DNA of 64,000 nucleotides from Melioribacter sp051488665 (GTDB taxonomy: Bacteria > Bacteroidota > Ignavibacteria > Ignavibacteriales > Melioribacteraceae). Below the pieces are notes generated by a model, which was given only the letters and a program-made list of their open reading frames with translations, had not been told where the DNA came from and searched no databases. The DNA lies in NCBI RefSeq assembly GCF_051488665.1, contig NZ_JBPSEG010000011.1, positions 44,215 through 108,214 on the forward strand, written 5' to 3'. Both the position numbers and the translations under genes were made by a program. This document shows, in pieces, positions 1 through 8,125 of the stretch; position 1 is the stretch's first letter; every line of letters starts with the position of its first letter.

Positions 1-2
1 TT

Positions 3-740
3 CACAGGGATCTTACGGGAGAAATTGTCCCCAACCCCTATGAAGTGGCTCACATAGTTCCAAGATTCGGCGGTATCGTAAAAGCGATTTATAAAAAAAT
101 CGGCGACGAGGTGAAAAAAGGAGATAAAATTGCAGTAATAGAAAGCAACGAATCACTCGTTCAATACGATGTTACTTCCTCAATTGACGGAACAATATTG
201 GAACTTCATATGACTCCTGGAGAATTAATCGGGGACGATAAGCATATTATTAAGATTGCCAACCTAAAGACGGTTTGGGCAGAGTTAAACGTTTACCAGC
301 AAAACCTAGGCGAAGTTAAAGTCGGGCAAACTGTTGAAATTACATCTCCTCACAGTAATACAGTTTTTAAAGGGAAATTATTCTACATTAGCCCAACTGT
401 AGATGAAGCAACCAGAACGGCGATTGCAAGGGTAAAACTCGACAACTCCCGAGGCGTTTGGAAACCCGGTATGTTTGTTTCCGCAAAAGTTGTTACTTCT
501 TTTAAAAAGGTTGATGTAGCCGTACCGAAAAACGCGATTCAAATTTTGGAAGGTCAGAAAGTTGTTTTTATTAAAGGAGAGGAAGGCTTTCGGCCGCAGG
601 TTATTTCCATTGGAGATGAGAACGGTAAATTTGTGGAAATCCTCGACGGTTTGCACCCAGGCGATAAATACGTAGCCAAAGGCGCATATAATTTCAAATC
701 CGAAATATTAAAAGAATCGTTCGGCGGACACGGACACTAA
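3..740 (+). CDS. Heavy-metal RND efflux periplasmic adaptor (CusB/CzcB family), 5' partial
   Basis: Membrane fusion protein that couples an inner-membrane CusA/CzcA pump to an outer-membrane channel for metal export. The frame is open to the left edge of the window, and the GTG at 45 is an internal Val codon, so the true start lies outside; 245 residues are visible. The first part carries the lipoyl-like half motif (GDEVKKGD, followed by an SIDGTI strand return). Then come the beta-barrel domain (WAELNVYQQNLGEVKVGQ) and the membrane-proximal domain ending in a His-rich tail (GGHGH), which could bind metal. The stop is 15 bases before the pump gene, so the two are surely cotranscribed. Family assignment is firm; the metal transported cannot be read from this part. 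Confidence 0.9.
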   Translation, partial: HRDLTGEIVPNPYEVAHIVPRFGGIVKAIYKKIGDEVKKGDKIAVIESNESLVQYDVTSSIDGTILELHMTPGELIGDDKHIIKIANLKTVWAELNVYQQNLGEVKVGQTVEITSPHSNTVFKGKLFYISPTVDEATRTAIARVKLDNSRGVWKPGMFVSAKVVTSFKKVDVAVPKNAIQILEGQKVVFIKGEEGFRPQVISIGDENGKFVEILDGLHPGDKYVAKGAYNFKSEILKESFGGHGH

Positions 741-755
741 CTTGGAGGAAGATTT

Positions 756-3700
756 ATGAATAAATTAATAGATTTTGTGTTAAAGAACCGCCTCCTCGTG
801 CTTGTTGTAGGATTATTTGTGATGGCAGGCGGTTATTTCAGCTACAAGCAATTGCCTATTGATGCTTTTCCTGATGTTTCCCCTTCGCTGGTGCAGGTAT
901 TCACTCAAACCGAAGGCCTAGCTCCGGAAGAAGTTGAAAAGTATGTTACTTTCCCTATCGAAGTGGCAATGAACGGACTTCCGAATTTGAAATCGATTCG
1001 TTCTGTTTCGAATTTCGGTCTTTCCGTTGTAAATATTTATTTTGAAGACGGTACAGATATCTATTTTGCCAGGAGGGTTGTAAACGAAAGACTCACCGAA
1101 GCGCGAGAACAAATTCCCGCTGGATTCGGCGATCCGCAGATGGGTCCCATTTCAACAGGAATGGGTTTAATTCTTTTTTATTATTTGGAAGACGAAACAG
1201 GCAAATATACATTAGAAGAATTAAGAACCATCCAGGATTGGCTGATTAAATTCCAATTGCAAACCGTACCCGGTGTGACGGAAGTGCTCGGTATAGGCGG
1301 TTGGGAAAAGCAGTTCCATGTTGTTGTAGATCCTAACGGACTTCTAAGATATAATCTTTCTGTAAACGATATCGTTGAAATTATAAAAAAGAATAATTTA
1401 AACGTTGGAGCTTCTTTTATCGAAAAAGATGCCGAAGAATTCCTCGTCCGTTCGGTAGGACTTGCAACCAAAGTTCAAGACTTGGAAAATATTGTGGTTA
1501 AATCGGTTGACGGCACACCGGTTTACCTTAAAGAAATAGCCGATATTAAAATCGGCGGGGCAGTAAGACGGGGAATCCAAACACGAAACGGAATTGAAGA
1601 GGTTGTAGCCGGAATGGTGGTCAAATTATATGGCACAAATTCTTCTACGGTAATAGGCGCCGTGGAAAAGAAAATGGCGGAAATAAACAAAACTCTGCCC
1701 GAGGGAATAAAACTCGTGCCTTATTACGAACAGAAAACACTTGTAGAATCAGCCGTTAAAACCGTTACAGATGCGTTGATTCAAGGTATAATTCTCGTTG
1801 CGTTAATATTGATGCTATTTATGGGCTCGCTGCGTCCAAGTATTGTTGTTGCGCTTTCAATTCCGTTTTCGATTATGGTTGCATTTATCGGGATGCAGTA
1901 TTTAGGATTGTCGGTCAATTTAATGTCGTTCGGAGGTCTCGCAATTGCTATCGGCATGATGGTGGATGCAAGCATTGTACTTGTTGAAAACATCGACAGA
2001 TTGAAGAGGAAACACCCCGACGAGCCATTTTTGCATATAGTATCCAAAGCAAGCAAGGAAGTTCTGCGGCCGATTATTTTTGCAATTATCATAATTATAA
2101 CTGTTTTCATTCCGCTTTTCACTCTACATGGAGTTGAAGGAAAAACTTTTAGACCTTTGGCCTTCACAATTGCACTAGCGATGCTCGGCTCTTTGCTTTT
2201 TGCCGTTTTGATTGCTCCGGTAGTTTCGTCTTTCATTCTAAAAACAAAACGGAAAAAGAATGATAGTAAAAAACCTAAAGACATTTGGATAGTTCGCATT
2301 TTAATAAAAATTTATACACCGTTTGTAAAATTTTTCGTCAAGAGAAGAATTGCAGCAATAATTGTTTCGATAATACTTTTGCTCCTGGGCGCATGGATAT
2401 ATCCCAAACTGGGTTCGGAATTCACACCCACGCTTCAGGAAGGAACACTAATCGTCCGTTTGTCTATGGCTCCTTCCATTTCATTGGAAGAGAGTAAAAG
2501 AATTACCCTCCTTGCCGAAAAGCGGGTAATGCGGGTTCCCGAAGTGCAAGGAACGGTCACCAGAATTGGGCGCGGAGAAGTCGGAGCGCATACAGACCCG
2601 ATTAACAGCGCGGAAATGTATGTATTATTGAAACCTGAAGAAGAATGGAGAGAAGGTCTCGATCAAGAAGGCATTGAAGCAAGAATCCGAGAAGAAGTTG
2701 AAGGCATGCCGGGCGTACTGTTCAACTTTACTCAGCCCATCAGAATGACTGTTGATGAATTGCTGGAAGGAGTTAGAGCGGAACTGGCGGTTAAATTGTT
2801 CGGCGACGATTTGATTCTGTTAAAGAAAAAAGCTGAAGAGATATCTGCACTTCTCAGAGAAATAAGAGGAGCCGCGGATATTCAAGTGGATCAGGTGAGC
2901 GGAAAGCCTCAATTGAAAATTACGGTTGATAGGCATGCAATTGCTAGGTACGGATTGAATTTATCCGATGTTCAGCAAGTAATAAGAACCGCAATCGGCG
3001 GTGAGATCGCGGGACAAATATTCGAAGGCATCAAACGATTTGATATCTTCGTGCGTTTCGCTCCCGAATTCAGAGGCGATAAACAAGCAATCTCTAACTT
3101 GTTAATTCCCTCACCAAACGGATTACGTGTTCCTTTAAGTCAAGTGGCAACAATTGAAGAAATTGAAGGACCGCGGCAAATTACCCGTGAACAAAATCAG
3201 CGGTTCATTACCATTCAATGTAATGTGATCGATAGAGATATCGGATCTTTCGTGGAAGAGAGTCGAGCTGCAATTGAAAAGAATATCGATTTACCCGTCG
3301 GTTATTACACAGTCTGGGGCGGACAATTCCGCTTGCAGCAGGAAGCGAACAAAAGATTCGCCATCGTAATACCGATTACGCTATTGCTAATTTTCTTCCT
3401 TCTCTTTTCCAGTTTCAATTCGTTGAAGAATTCGCTGTTGATACTGTTGAATATTCCGCTCGCGCTTGTGGGGGGAATAATAGCGCTTTGGATTACCAAT
3501 CAGAATTTATCCGTTCCCTCCTCTGTCGGATTCATTGCCCTCTTCGGCATCGCGCTCGAAAACGGAATGGTTCTGGTAACCTACTTCAACCAGTTAATGC
3601 GCGAAGGAATGGACGTCGACGAAGCTTCCATAGAAGGCGCGAAGCTTAGACTACGTCCGGTTCTGATGACCGCAGCCACAACCGCGCTCGGATTGATTCC

Positions 3701-3854
3701 GCTTTTGGTTGCAACCGGAACGGGAAGCGAAGTGCAAAGACCGCTCGCCACGGTTGTTGTGGGCGGATTGTTTACTTCAACTATTTTAACGCTGCTGGTT
3801 CTTCCGGCTCTTTACAAATGGTTCTCCATTAAACCGCAGGAGAGCGAATTATAA
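756..3854 (+). CDS. Heavy-metal efflux RND pump, CusA/CzcA family
   Basis: Inner-membrane proton-driven metal exporter of 1032 residues, the normal length for the HME-RND family. A good Shine-Dalgarno (GGAGG at 745-749) precedes the ATG. The N-terminal membrane segment is followed by the periplasmic pore region (FPDVSP, GLAPEEVEKYVTFPIE). The central TM bundle contains GMMVDASIVLVENIDR, with the proton-relay Asp; the second half repeats the architecture and ends in a TM bundle (GFIALFGIALENGMVLV). Near residue 665 the sequence reads MTVDELLEGVRAELAVKLFG. There the position of one CusA methionine ligand is a Glu, and the segment resembles CzcA (NELISGVR), so a divalent cation such as Zn, Cd or Co is more likely than Cu/Ag. 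The Zn/Cd-type ATPase downstream agrees. Substrate is inference. Confidence 0.93.
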   Translation: MNKLIDFVLKNRLLVLVVGLFVMAGGYFSYKQLPIDAFPDVSPSLVQVFTQTEGLAPEEVEKYVTFPIEVAMNGLPNLKSIRSVSNFGLSVVNIYFEDGTDIYFARRVVNERLTEAREQIPAGFGDPQMGPISTGMGLILFYYLEDETGKYTLEELRTIQDWLIKFQLQTVPGVTEVLGIGGWEKQFHVVVDPNGLLRYNLSVNDIVEIIKKNNLNVGASFIEKDAEEFLVRSVGLATKVQDLENIVVKSVDGTPVYLKEIADIKIGGAVRRGIQTRNGIEEVVAGMVVKLYGTNSSTVIGAVEKKMAEINKTLPEGIKLVPYYEQKTLVESAVKTVTDALIQGIILVALILMLFMGSLRPSIVVALSIPFSIMVAFIGMQYLGLSVNLMSFGGLAIAIGMMVDASIVLVENIDRLKRKHPDEPFLHIVSKASKEVLRPIIFAIIIIITVFIPLFTLHGVEGKTFRPLAFTIALAMLGSLLFAVLIAPVVSSFILKTKRKKNDSKKPKDIWIVRILIKIYTPFVKFFVKRRIAAIIVSIILLLLGAWIYPKLGSEFTPTLQEGTLIVRLSMAPSISLEESKRITLLAEKRVMRVPEVQGTVTRIGRGEVGAHTDPINSAEMYVLLKPEEEWREGLDQEGIEARIREEVEGMPGVLFNFTQPIRMTVDELLEGVRAELAVKLFGDDLILLKKKAEEISALLREIRGAADIQVDQVSGKPQLKITVDRHAIARYGLNLSDVQQVIRTAIGGEIAGQIFEGIKRFDIFVRFAPEFRGDKQAISNLLIPSPNGLRVPLSQVATIEEIEGPRQITREQNQRFITIQCNVIDRDIGSFVEESRAAIEKNIDLPVGYYTVWGGQFRLQQEANKRFAIVIPITLLLIFFLLFSSFNSLKNSLLILLNIPLALVGGIIALWITNQNLSVPSSVGFIALFGIALENGMVLVTYFNQLMREGMDVDEASIEGAKLRLRPVLMTAATTALGLIPLLVATGTGSEVQRPLATVVVGGLFTSTILTLLVLPALYKWFSIKPQESEL

Positions 3855-3861
3855 TTTTTCG

Positions 3862-3883
3862 GCGGCGGATTTATTTCCGCCGC
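3862..3883 (+). terminator. Stem-loop between the RND pump and PII genes
   Basis: Perfect 8-bp GC-rich stem (GCGGCGGA / TCCGCCGC) with a 6-base TTTATT loop, just 7 bases after the cusA-like stop. It is followed by GTTTATT rather than a pure T run, so it may act as a partial terminator or RNA-processing/stability element that lowers expression of the PII gene relative to the pump, instead of a full stop. Confidence 0.5.
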
Positions 3884-3911
3884 GTTTATTAAAAAAATTA
3901 AGGTGATGCAA

Positions 3912-4253
3912 ATGAAAGAAATTAAAGCTATTATACGACCTTTCAAATTGGACGATGTTGTAACGGCTCTTCAAAAGATAGAAGGTTTGCCGGGACTCAC
4001 TATTTCGGAAATTAAAGGCTTCGGCAGGTCGAGAGCAAAAGGCGCGGAGGATTCGTTCCGCGACGGTTTGCACAATTACATCAAACGGGTGAAAATAGAA
4101 CTCGTGGTTCATAACGACATCGTAAACGAAGTTGTGGACGTCATTCAAAGAACCGCGCACACGGGCAACACGGGCGACGGTAAGATATTTGTGATTGAAG
4201 TGGCGGACACGATAAGAATAAGAACAAACGAACGCGGCGAAGACGCGATATAA
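3912..4253 (+). CDS. PII family signal-transduction protein, metal-efflux-associated (PII-NG-like)
   Basis: Small trimeric PII-type regulator, 113 residues. Start chosen at ATG 3912 because AAGGTG at 3900-3905 is well spaced and gives the usual PII beginning MKEIKAIIRPFK; upstream GTG 3903 and ATG 3906 are in frame but sit in the ribosome site. The B-loop signature is clear (TGNTGDGKIFVIEV). The T-loop has the family length, but Tyr51, the uridylylation site of GlnB, is Gly, residue 49 (Ser in cyanobacterial PII) is Arg, and the Gln39 position (GFGRQ in GlnB) is Ser. Classical modification and 2-oxoglutarate sensing may therefore be altered. A PII subgroup tied to heavy-metal efflux genes (PII-NG) is known, and this location between a CusA/CzcA pump and a P1B ATPase fits it. 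The target is not known; regulation of the pump is inference. Confidence 0.88.
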   Translation: MKEIKAIIRPFKLDDVVTALQKIEGLPGLTISEIKGFGRSRAKGAEDSFRDGLHNYIKRVKIELVVHNDIVNEVVDVIQRTAHTGNTGDGKIFVIEVADTIRIRTNERGEDAI

Positions 4254-4282
4254 CAATTCCATATCGAAGAAAGGATGTACAA

Positions 4283-4630
4283 ATGAAATCACTTCAAAAA
4301 ATGACGCTTCCGGCTTTGGGCGCTATTCTATTCGTGTCTATTTATTTCAGCTATTTCGCGCCCACCGACGAGCTGGGAGATTTATCGAAATTCGGAGCCA
4401 GCGAGATTAATCAAACCGTAAACGTTATGATTGTCAAAGAGAACGGTTTCGGTAGAAACGCCGGCGGGAGAATAATTTCTTTCAGAGCGAAAGATAAAAA
4501 CGGAGTTGCGGTAAACGTTAAATTGAGCGAACCGGCTCCTCCGGAAATAATTAACGCCGAAATAGTGGAGCTGCTCGGGCATTTGCACGGCAGCGATTTT
4601 AATGCCGCGAGCGTTAAAATTATTAAATAA
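4283..4630 (+). CDS. Small membrane-anchored OB-fold-like protein (CcmE-like)
   Basis: 115-residue protein with an N-terminal signal anchor (about residues 8-26, LPALGAILFVSIYFSYF) and a soluble domain outside the membrane. The domain pattern (FRAKDKNGVAVNVKLSEP, then PPEIINAEIVELLGHLHG, then DFNAASVKII) resembles the OB-fold of CcmE-type proteins: a strand reading D..G..V.V, a P..I..G step, and a final F.A..I.K strand. The CcmE heme-binding His motif is not present, so heme delivery is not suggested. AAAGGATG at 4270-4277 is the ribosome site. It lies between the PII and the P1B ATPase genes, 29 bases from the first and 16 from the second, so a metal-handling role is plausible. Function is unknown; similarity was judged by eye. 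Confidence 0.65.
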   Translation: MKSLQKMTLPALGAILFVSIYFSYFAPTDELGDLSKFGASEINQTVNVMIVKENGFGRNAGGRIISFRAKDKNGVAVNVKLSEPAPPEIINAEIVELLGHLHGSDFNAASVKIIK

Positions 4631-4646
4631 AAATTGAGCCGTAAAG

Positions 4647-6731
4647 ATGAAAAAGTATAAAATTAAAAATCTTAGCTGCGCTTCGTGCGCTTCCAAAATT
4701 GAAGACGGCCTTGCGAAATTGGAAGAAGTAAAGTTTGTCTCCGTTAATTTTGCCAATTCTTCTATTCAAATTGACACTGACAATCTGGATAAAGTTAAAA
4801 AGAAGATAAAAGAAATAGAGGCGGAAGTTGAGATAGTGGACGAGGAACGCGAAGAGGAGGAAGAGTTCAATATAAAAGGAGAATTACTTAAAATATTTTC
4901 CGTTATTTCCGTCCTTCTGCTCGGAATTGTTTTTAAGGATTCTTTGCACAACACGCCGTATAACATTGCGGAATACGCGGTGTTTGTAACCGTTTATCTC
5001 TTTAGCGGGTGGGGCGTTTTGAAGTCGGCGGGAATAAATATAGTGAAAGGACAAGTATTTAACGAGCAATTCCTCATGTCCGTAGCCACGCTTGGGGCGT
5101 TTGCAATTCACGAGATGCCCGAAGCAGTAGCCGTTATGGTCTTTTACAATGTAGGCGAGTTTTTCCAAGACCTTGCAGTAAGCCGTTCCCGCAGATCGAT
5201 TAAAAGTTTGCTGGAAATTCGTCCGGACCATGCAAATCTCTTGGCTAACGGTGAGGTTAAGGAAGTGTCACCCGAAGATGTGCTTGTCGGCGATAAAATA
5301 CTAATTAAGCCCGGCGAGAAAATACCGTTGGACGGTAAAGTAATTGAAGGGAATTCAATGATAGATACATCTGCTCTCACAGGCGAATCTGTGCCCCGTT
5401 CGGTTGAAGAAGGCGAGAGTGTGATGGCGGGAATGATTAACAAATCTAGTACTTTGACTGTGGAAGTGACGAAATTATTCGGGGAATCGTCAATTACCAA
5501 AATTTTAGATCTGGTGGAAAACGCAACCACAAAAAAAGCAAAGACGGAGAAGTTTATCACAAAGTTCGCGCGTTATTACACGCCGGCGGTGGTCTTTGGG
5601 GCGTTACTTGCCGCCGTCCTTCCTCCTCTTTTGGTCGAAGGGCAGATGTTTTCGGTTTGGATTTACAGAGCTTTGATAATGCTCGTCGTTTCGTGTCCAT
5701 GCGCGTTAGTTATTAGTATTCCTCTCGGTTATTTCGGCGGAATCGGGGGTGCGTCCCGAAGAGGAATTTTAGTGAAAGGCTCAAATTATTTAGATGCGTT
5801 GACGTCGGTTAAAACCGCCGTTTTCGACAAAACCGGAACTCTTACAAAAGGAGAGTTTAAGGTTACTGAAATCATTCCCCGGAACGGGTTCGATAAAGAA
5901 GAAGTGTTGAAGTATGCGGCTCATGCAGAAGTAAATTCCAATCATCCCATTGCACAATCAATTATGGAAGCGTACGATGATAATATAGAGTTATCAATAA
6001 TTAGTAATGTAACGGAGATTGCCGGACAAGGTATTCAAGCCGAAGTTGAAGATAAAATTATAACAGCTGGAAATGACAAACTGCTTCACACTAATAATAT
6101 TAAGCATGACAAATGTAACGTGGAAGGAACAGTCGTTCACGTTGCCGTGGATTTGAAATATGCCGGCTACATTGTAATTTCCGATACGATAAAAGAAGAC
6201 GCAGCTATGGCTATTGAAGAATTGAGAAAGCTTGGTGTAGAAAGAATCGTTATGCTGACAGGCGATAATGCTTTTGCCGCACAAACAATTGCCCGTAAAC
6301 TTAATATTGATGAAGTTTATGCCGAATTGCTTCCGGAAGATAAAGTGAAATTTATTGAAAAATTCATAGTCGAATCGGGTAAAGATGAGAAAGTGGCTTT
6401 TGTGGGCGACGGAATAAACGACGCTCCGGTACTTGCCCGCGCCGACGTCGGGATTGCAATGGGCGCTCTCGGCTCCGACGCCGCCGTAGAAACCGCAGAC
6501 GTTGTTCTGATGAACGATACTCCGTCGAGCGTTCCGACAGCAATTAGAATTGCAAAGAAAACCAGAAGAATTGTATGGCAGAATATTCTTTTTGCATTGG
6601 GAATAAAACTTTTGTTTATCGTGCTGGCGTCATTCGGAATAGCGACGATGTGGGAAGCGGTTTTCGGCGATATGGGAGTGGCTTTAATTGCAATACTAAA
6701 CGCGACGAGAGTATTGAAATCAACAGAATAA
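4647..6731 (+). CDS. P1B-type heavy-metal ATPase, Zn/Cd/Pb class (ZntA/CadA-like)
   Basis: ATP-driven exporter of soft divalent metals across the inner membrane, 694 residues. One N-terminal HMA domain with the CASC site (Cys11, Cys14), then an acidic linker (EEREEEEEF) that may also bind metal. The TGES actuator loop lies near residue 245, and the transmembrane CPC motif is at 350-352. The phosphorylated Asp is Asp394 in DKTGTLT, and the P1B HP motif (NSNHPIA) is near 433. The hinge reads GDGINDAP near 588. In the last membrane pair, Lys654 and Asp675 (GDMG) match the conserved Lys and Asp of ZntA, which is the hallmark of the Zn/Cd/Pb class rather than CopA. It is the last gene of the efflux operon and would move metal from cytoplasm to periplasm for the RND pump to expel. 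Confidence 0.93.
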   Translation: MKKYKIKNLSCASCASKIEDGLAKLEEVKFVSVNFANSSIQIDTDNLDKVKKKIKEIEAEVEIVDEEREEEEEFNIKGELLKIFSVISVLLLGIVFKDSLHNTPYNIAEYAVFVTVYLFSGWGVLKSAGINIVKGQVFNEQFLMSVATLGAFAIHEMPEAVAVMVFYNVGEFFQDLAVSRSRRSIKSLLEIRPDHANLLANGEVKEVSPEDVLVGDKILIKPGEKIPLDGKVIEGNSMIDTSALTGESVPRSVEEGESVMAGMINKSSTLTVEVTKLFGESSITKILDLVENATTKKAKTEKFITKFARYYTPAVVFGALLAAVLPPLLVEGQMFSVWIYRALIMLVVSCPCALVISIPLGYFGGIGGASRRGILVKGSNYLDALTSVKTAVFDKTGTLTKGEFKVTEIIPRNGFDKEEVLKYAAHAEVNSNHPIAQSIMEAYDDNIELSIISNVTEIAGQGIQAEVEDKIITAGNDKLLHTNNIKHDKCNVEGTVVHVAVDLKYAGYIVISDTIKEDAAMAIEELRKLGVERIVMLTGDNAFAAQTIARKLNIDEVYAELLPEDKVKFIEKFIVESGKDEKVAFVGDGINDAPVLARADVGIAMGALGSDAAVETADVVLMNDTPSSVPTAIRIAKKTRRIVWQNILFALGIKLLFIVLASFGIATMWEAVFGDMGVALIAILNATRVLKSTE

Positions 6732-6827
6732 ATTCCTTTGTTCGTAAGATTACGTTCATTCTGTTTTGATTTGGATTATCTCTTAATATTTGATACTATA
6801 GTAGAATGAATTATTTGATATGGAAGC

Positions 6828-7320
6828 ATGGAACTTCACGAAGAAATATAGCAGTTTAAGCATCATCTTCACTACTTAAAGGAGAAATAGAATCAATCCA
6901 AAAAGATGATTGACGAGAGAAAGAGTATAAACGACGCTTACGTACAGTTTAATGCTCCCGAAGGCATATTGGATAAGGCCGCGATTGTAAGAAATTCTGC
7001 GAAAGGAAATTGAGCTTAAAATTGTAAAAGCTGTTGACGCGTGCCCCGGCAATTACAGCGACGCGGATAAAATTCAATTCGCCAAAAAAGAATTCCCGAA
7101 TTTAGAGATAGATAAAGCCGCCACTATTATTTCGGATAAGGATAAGATTAAGGCAAGATTAGATAAACTGAATTCGGCGGAAAGAATTTACTATCTAAAA
7201 AAATTAATTTGCTTTAAAATATTTGAATATATTGTGTGTTGTCGCTTTCATTATACAGCAATTTTTACAACTTTTGGTGTAGCTTATGTTAAACGATGCA
7301 ATATTTCAGCAGAAAAATGA
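6828..7320 (+). pseudogene. Decayed gene, unrecognised
   Basis: From ATG 6828 one frame reads MELHEEI, stop, QFKHHLHYLKEK, stop, then KKMIDERKSINDAYVQFNAP and on to AIVRNSAKGN and a stop. At about 6990 the sense clearly moves to another frame, which continues EILRKEIELKIVKAVDACPG and ISDKDKIKARLDKLNSAERI and ends with TGA at 7318-7320. The amino-acid composition across both frames is protein-like, with two in-frame stops and one frameshift, so this is a remnant of a coding sequence. I do not recognise the family. It may be joined to the broken AAA gene that follows. No function should be inferred. Confidence 0.45.
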
Positions 7321-7613
7321 ACGGGAAAATCAACTTTCATCAAGCTGCATTCTGAGGGAACAGAAGCTAAATATTGAATCCGGCTTTATAAACGTAATAA
7401 TTGGTCAACGTAGGGCGGGAAAATCATTTTTCTATTTTCATTCATTAAAAAATAATATTTTGGATATGTGAGTTTTGAATATGAACGTTTAACAGAGCTC
7501 TCAGACTACGATGAAATTTTAAATGCGATGGATAAAATTTACTCCCATCCTATTATTTTTATACGAGATTCAAAATTTGCCAAAGTGGGAACTATTCACA
7601 AGAAAAGAGTAGA
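7286..7613 (+). pseudogene. AAA ATPase fragment (AAA_14/DUF4143-type), frameshifted and truncated
   Basis: N-terminal part of an AAA family ATPase of the kind with a P-loop reading GxRRxGKS. The ATG at 7286 opens MLNDAIFQQKNERENQ and reaches the Walker A region (IIGQRRAGKSFF, 7400-7435). At about 7463 the frame changes to read YVSFEYERLTELSDYDEILN. At about 7557 it changes again, giving LYEIQNLPKWELFTRKE, which corresponds to the Walker B/DEIQ segment of the family (the usual Asp is Tyr here). It then ends in a stop at about 7612, next to the palindrome at 7622. The C-terminal two thirds of the family are absent. The gene was probably inactivated, with the transposase remnant inserted into or beside it. 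Confidence 0.65.
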
Positions 7614-7621
7614 AAAACTGT

Positions 7622-7633
7622 GGGCTTTAGCCC
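7622..7633. repeat. REP-like palindrome, distal end of transposase remnant
   Basis: GGGCTTTAGCCC, an imperfect palindrome with a 5-bp stem and TT centre, 8 bases beyond the stop of the decayed transposase. It shares its core GGCTnTAGCC with the palindrome at 8155-8166 on the other side of the transposase. Paired palindromes around a RAYT gene are typical of REP/BIME-type elements mobilised by Y1 transposases. Confidence 0.5.
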
Positions 7634-7640
7634 CCATTTA

Positions 7641-8074
7641 TTATTTGTCTATAAATCTTTTCCAACCACACTTTTTTATAAAAGTATCAACCTCGTTCTC
7701 ATAAGGTATTCTTCTGTGATGCTTATCCTGCTTCTTGATGTAATTCCTCACATTCCCAAGATGACTATCACTTACACTAACAGCCCAATAATCATCCTGC
7801 CCGACTATTTCACAAAATCTTGATTATTAAACCAATGAGAGCTTTCTCCTTTAATAAACAGCATTTTTTGCTAATTAAAATATCTTTTGATAGCGATATC
7901 AAACAGTGAATATGATCTTCGAATCCGCTTAATGAATCAATTAATATTTCCTTTTCTTTTGCATTTTCGAGGATGTGATAAAATAATTTTTTTACTCACT
8001 TCCAAAGGTCTAAATGTTTTTATAAAATTTTTTGTTGAAAATACGAAGTGTATCACCACTCTGACCCAACTCAT
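7641..8074 (-). pseudogene. REP-associated tyrosine transposase (RAYT, Y1/HUH, IS200-like), frameshifted
   Basis: Read on the minus strand from ATG 8074, the pieces assemble into a nearly complete IS200-like Y1 transposase of about 145 residues. First comes MSWVRVVIHFVFSTKNF. After a frameshift near 7985, ILENAKEKEILIDSLSGF leads into the HUH metal motif DHIHCLISL. After a shift near 7865, LFIKGESSHWFNNQDFVK follows. After a shift near 7820, the catalytic-Tyr region appears (QDDYWAVSVS, NVRNYIKKQDKHHRR) and ends KRFIDK. All three shifts fall in or beside short A/T runs. The order of motifs is exactly that of the family, so identification is secure even though the gene is dead as read. It lies between two related palindromes. 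Confidence 0.85.
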
Positions 8075-8097
8075 CAATCCTCCCCGAAGATTGATGA
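8071..8097 (-). promoter_or_regulatory. Hairpin over ribosome site and start codon of the RAYT remnant
   Basis: A perfect 9-bp inverted repeat (TCATCAATC / GATTGATGA) with a 9-base loop. On the minus strand the loop and stem base hold the Shine-Dalgarno GGGGAGG, and the 3' arm holds the ATG of the transposase. Folding would hide the start. IS200 family transposases are known to be held at low level by a leader hairpin of this kind; it could alternatively be a DNA hairpin recognised by the transposase. Confidence 0.55.
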
Positions 8098-8125
8098 TTG
8101 TGTAATTAGTATTAAAAAAATAATC

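Noticed and set aside
45..740. GTG at 45 as the start of the RND adaptor gene
   Set aside because: The same frame is open to the left edge with sensible coding (DLTGEIVPNPYE), so GTG 45 is an internal codon and the gene is only partly in the window.
1781..2299. 172-codon minus-strand reading frame inside the CusA/CzcA-like gene
   Set aside because: Its composition is the antisense of membrane segments, it has no ribosome site, and it lies wholly within a certain gene.
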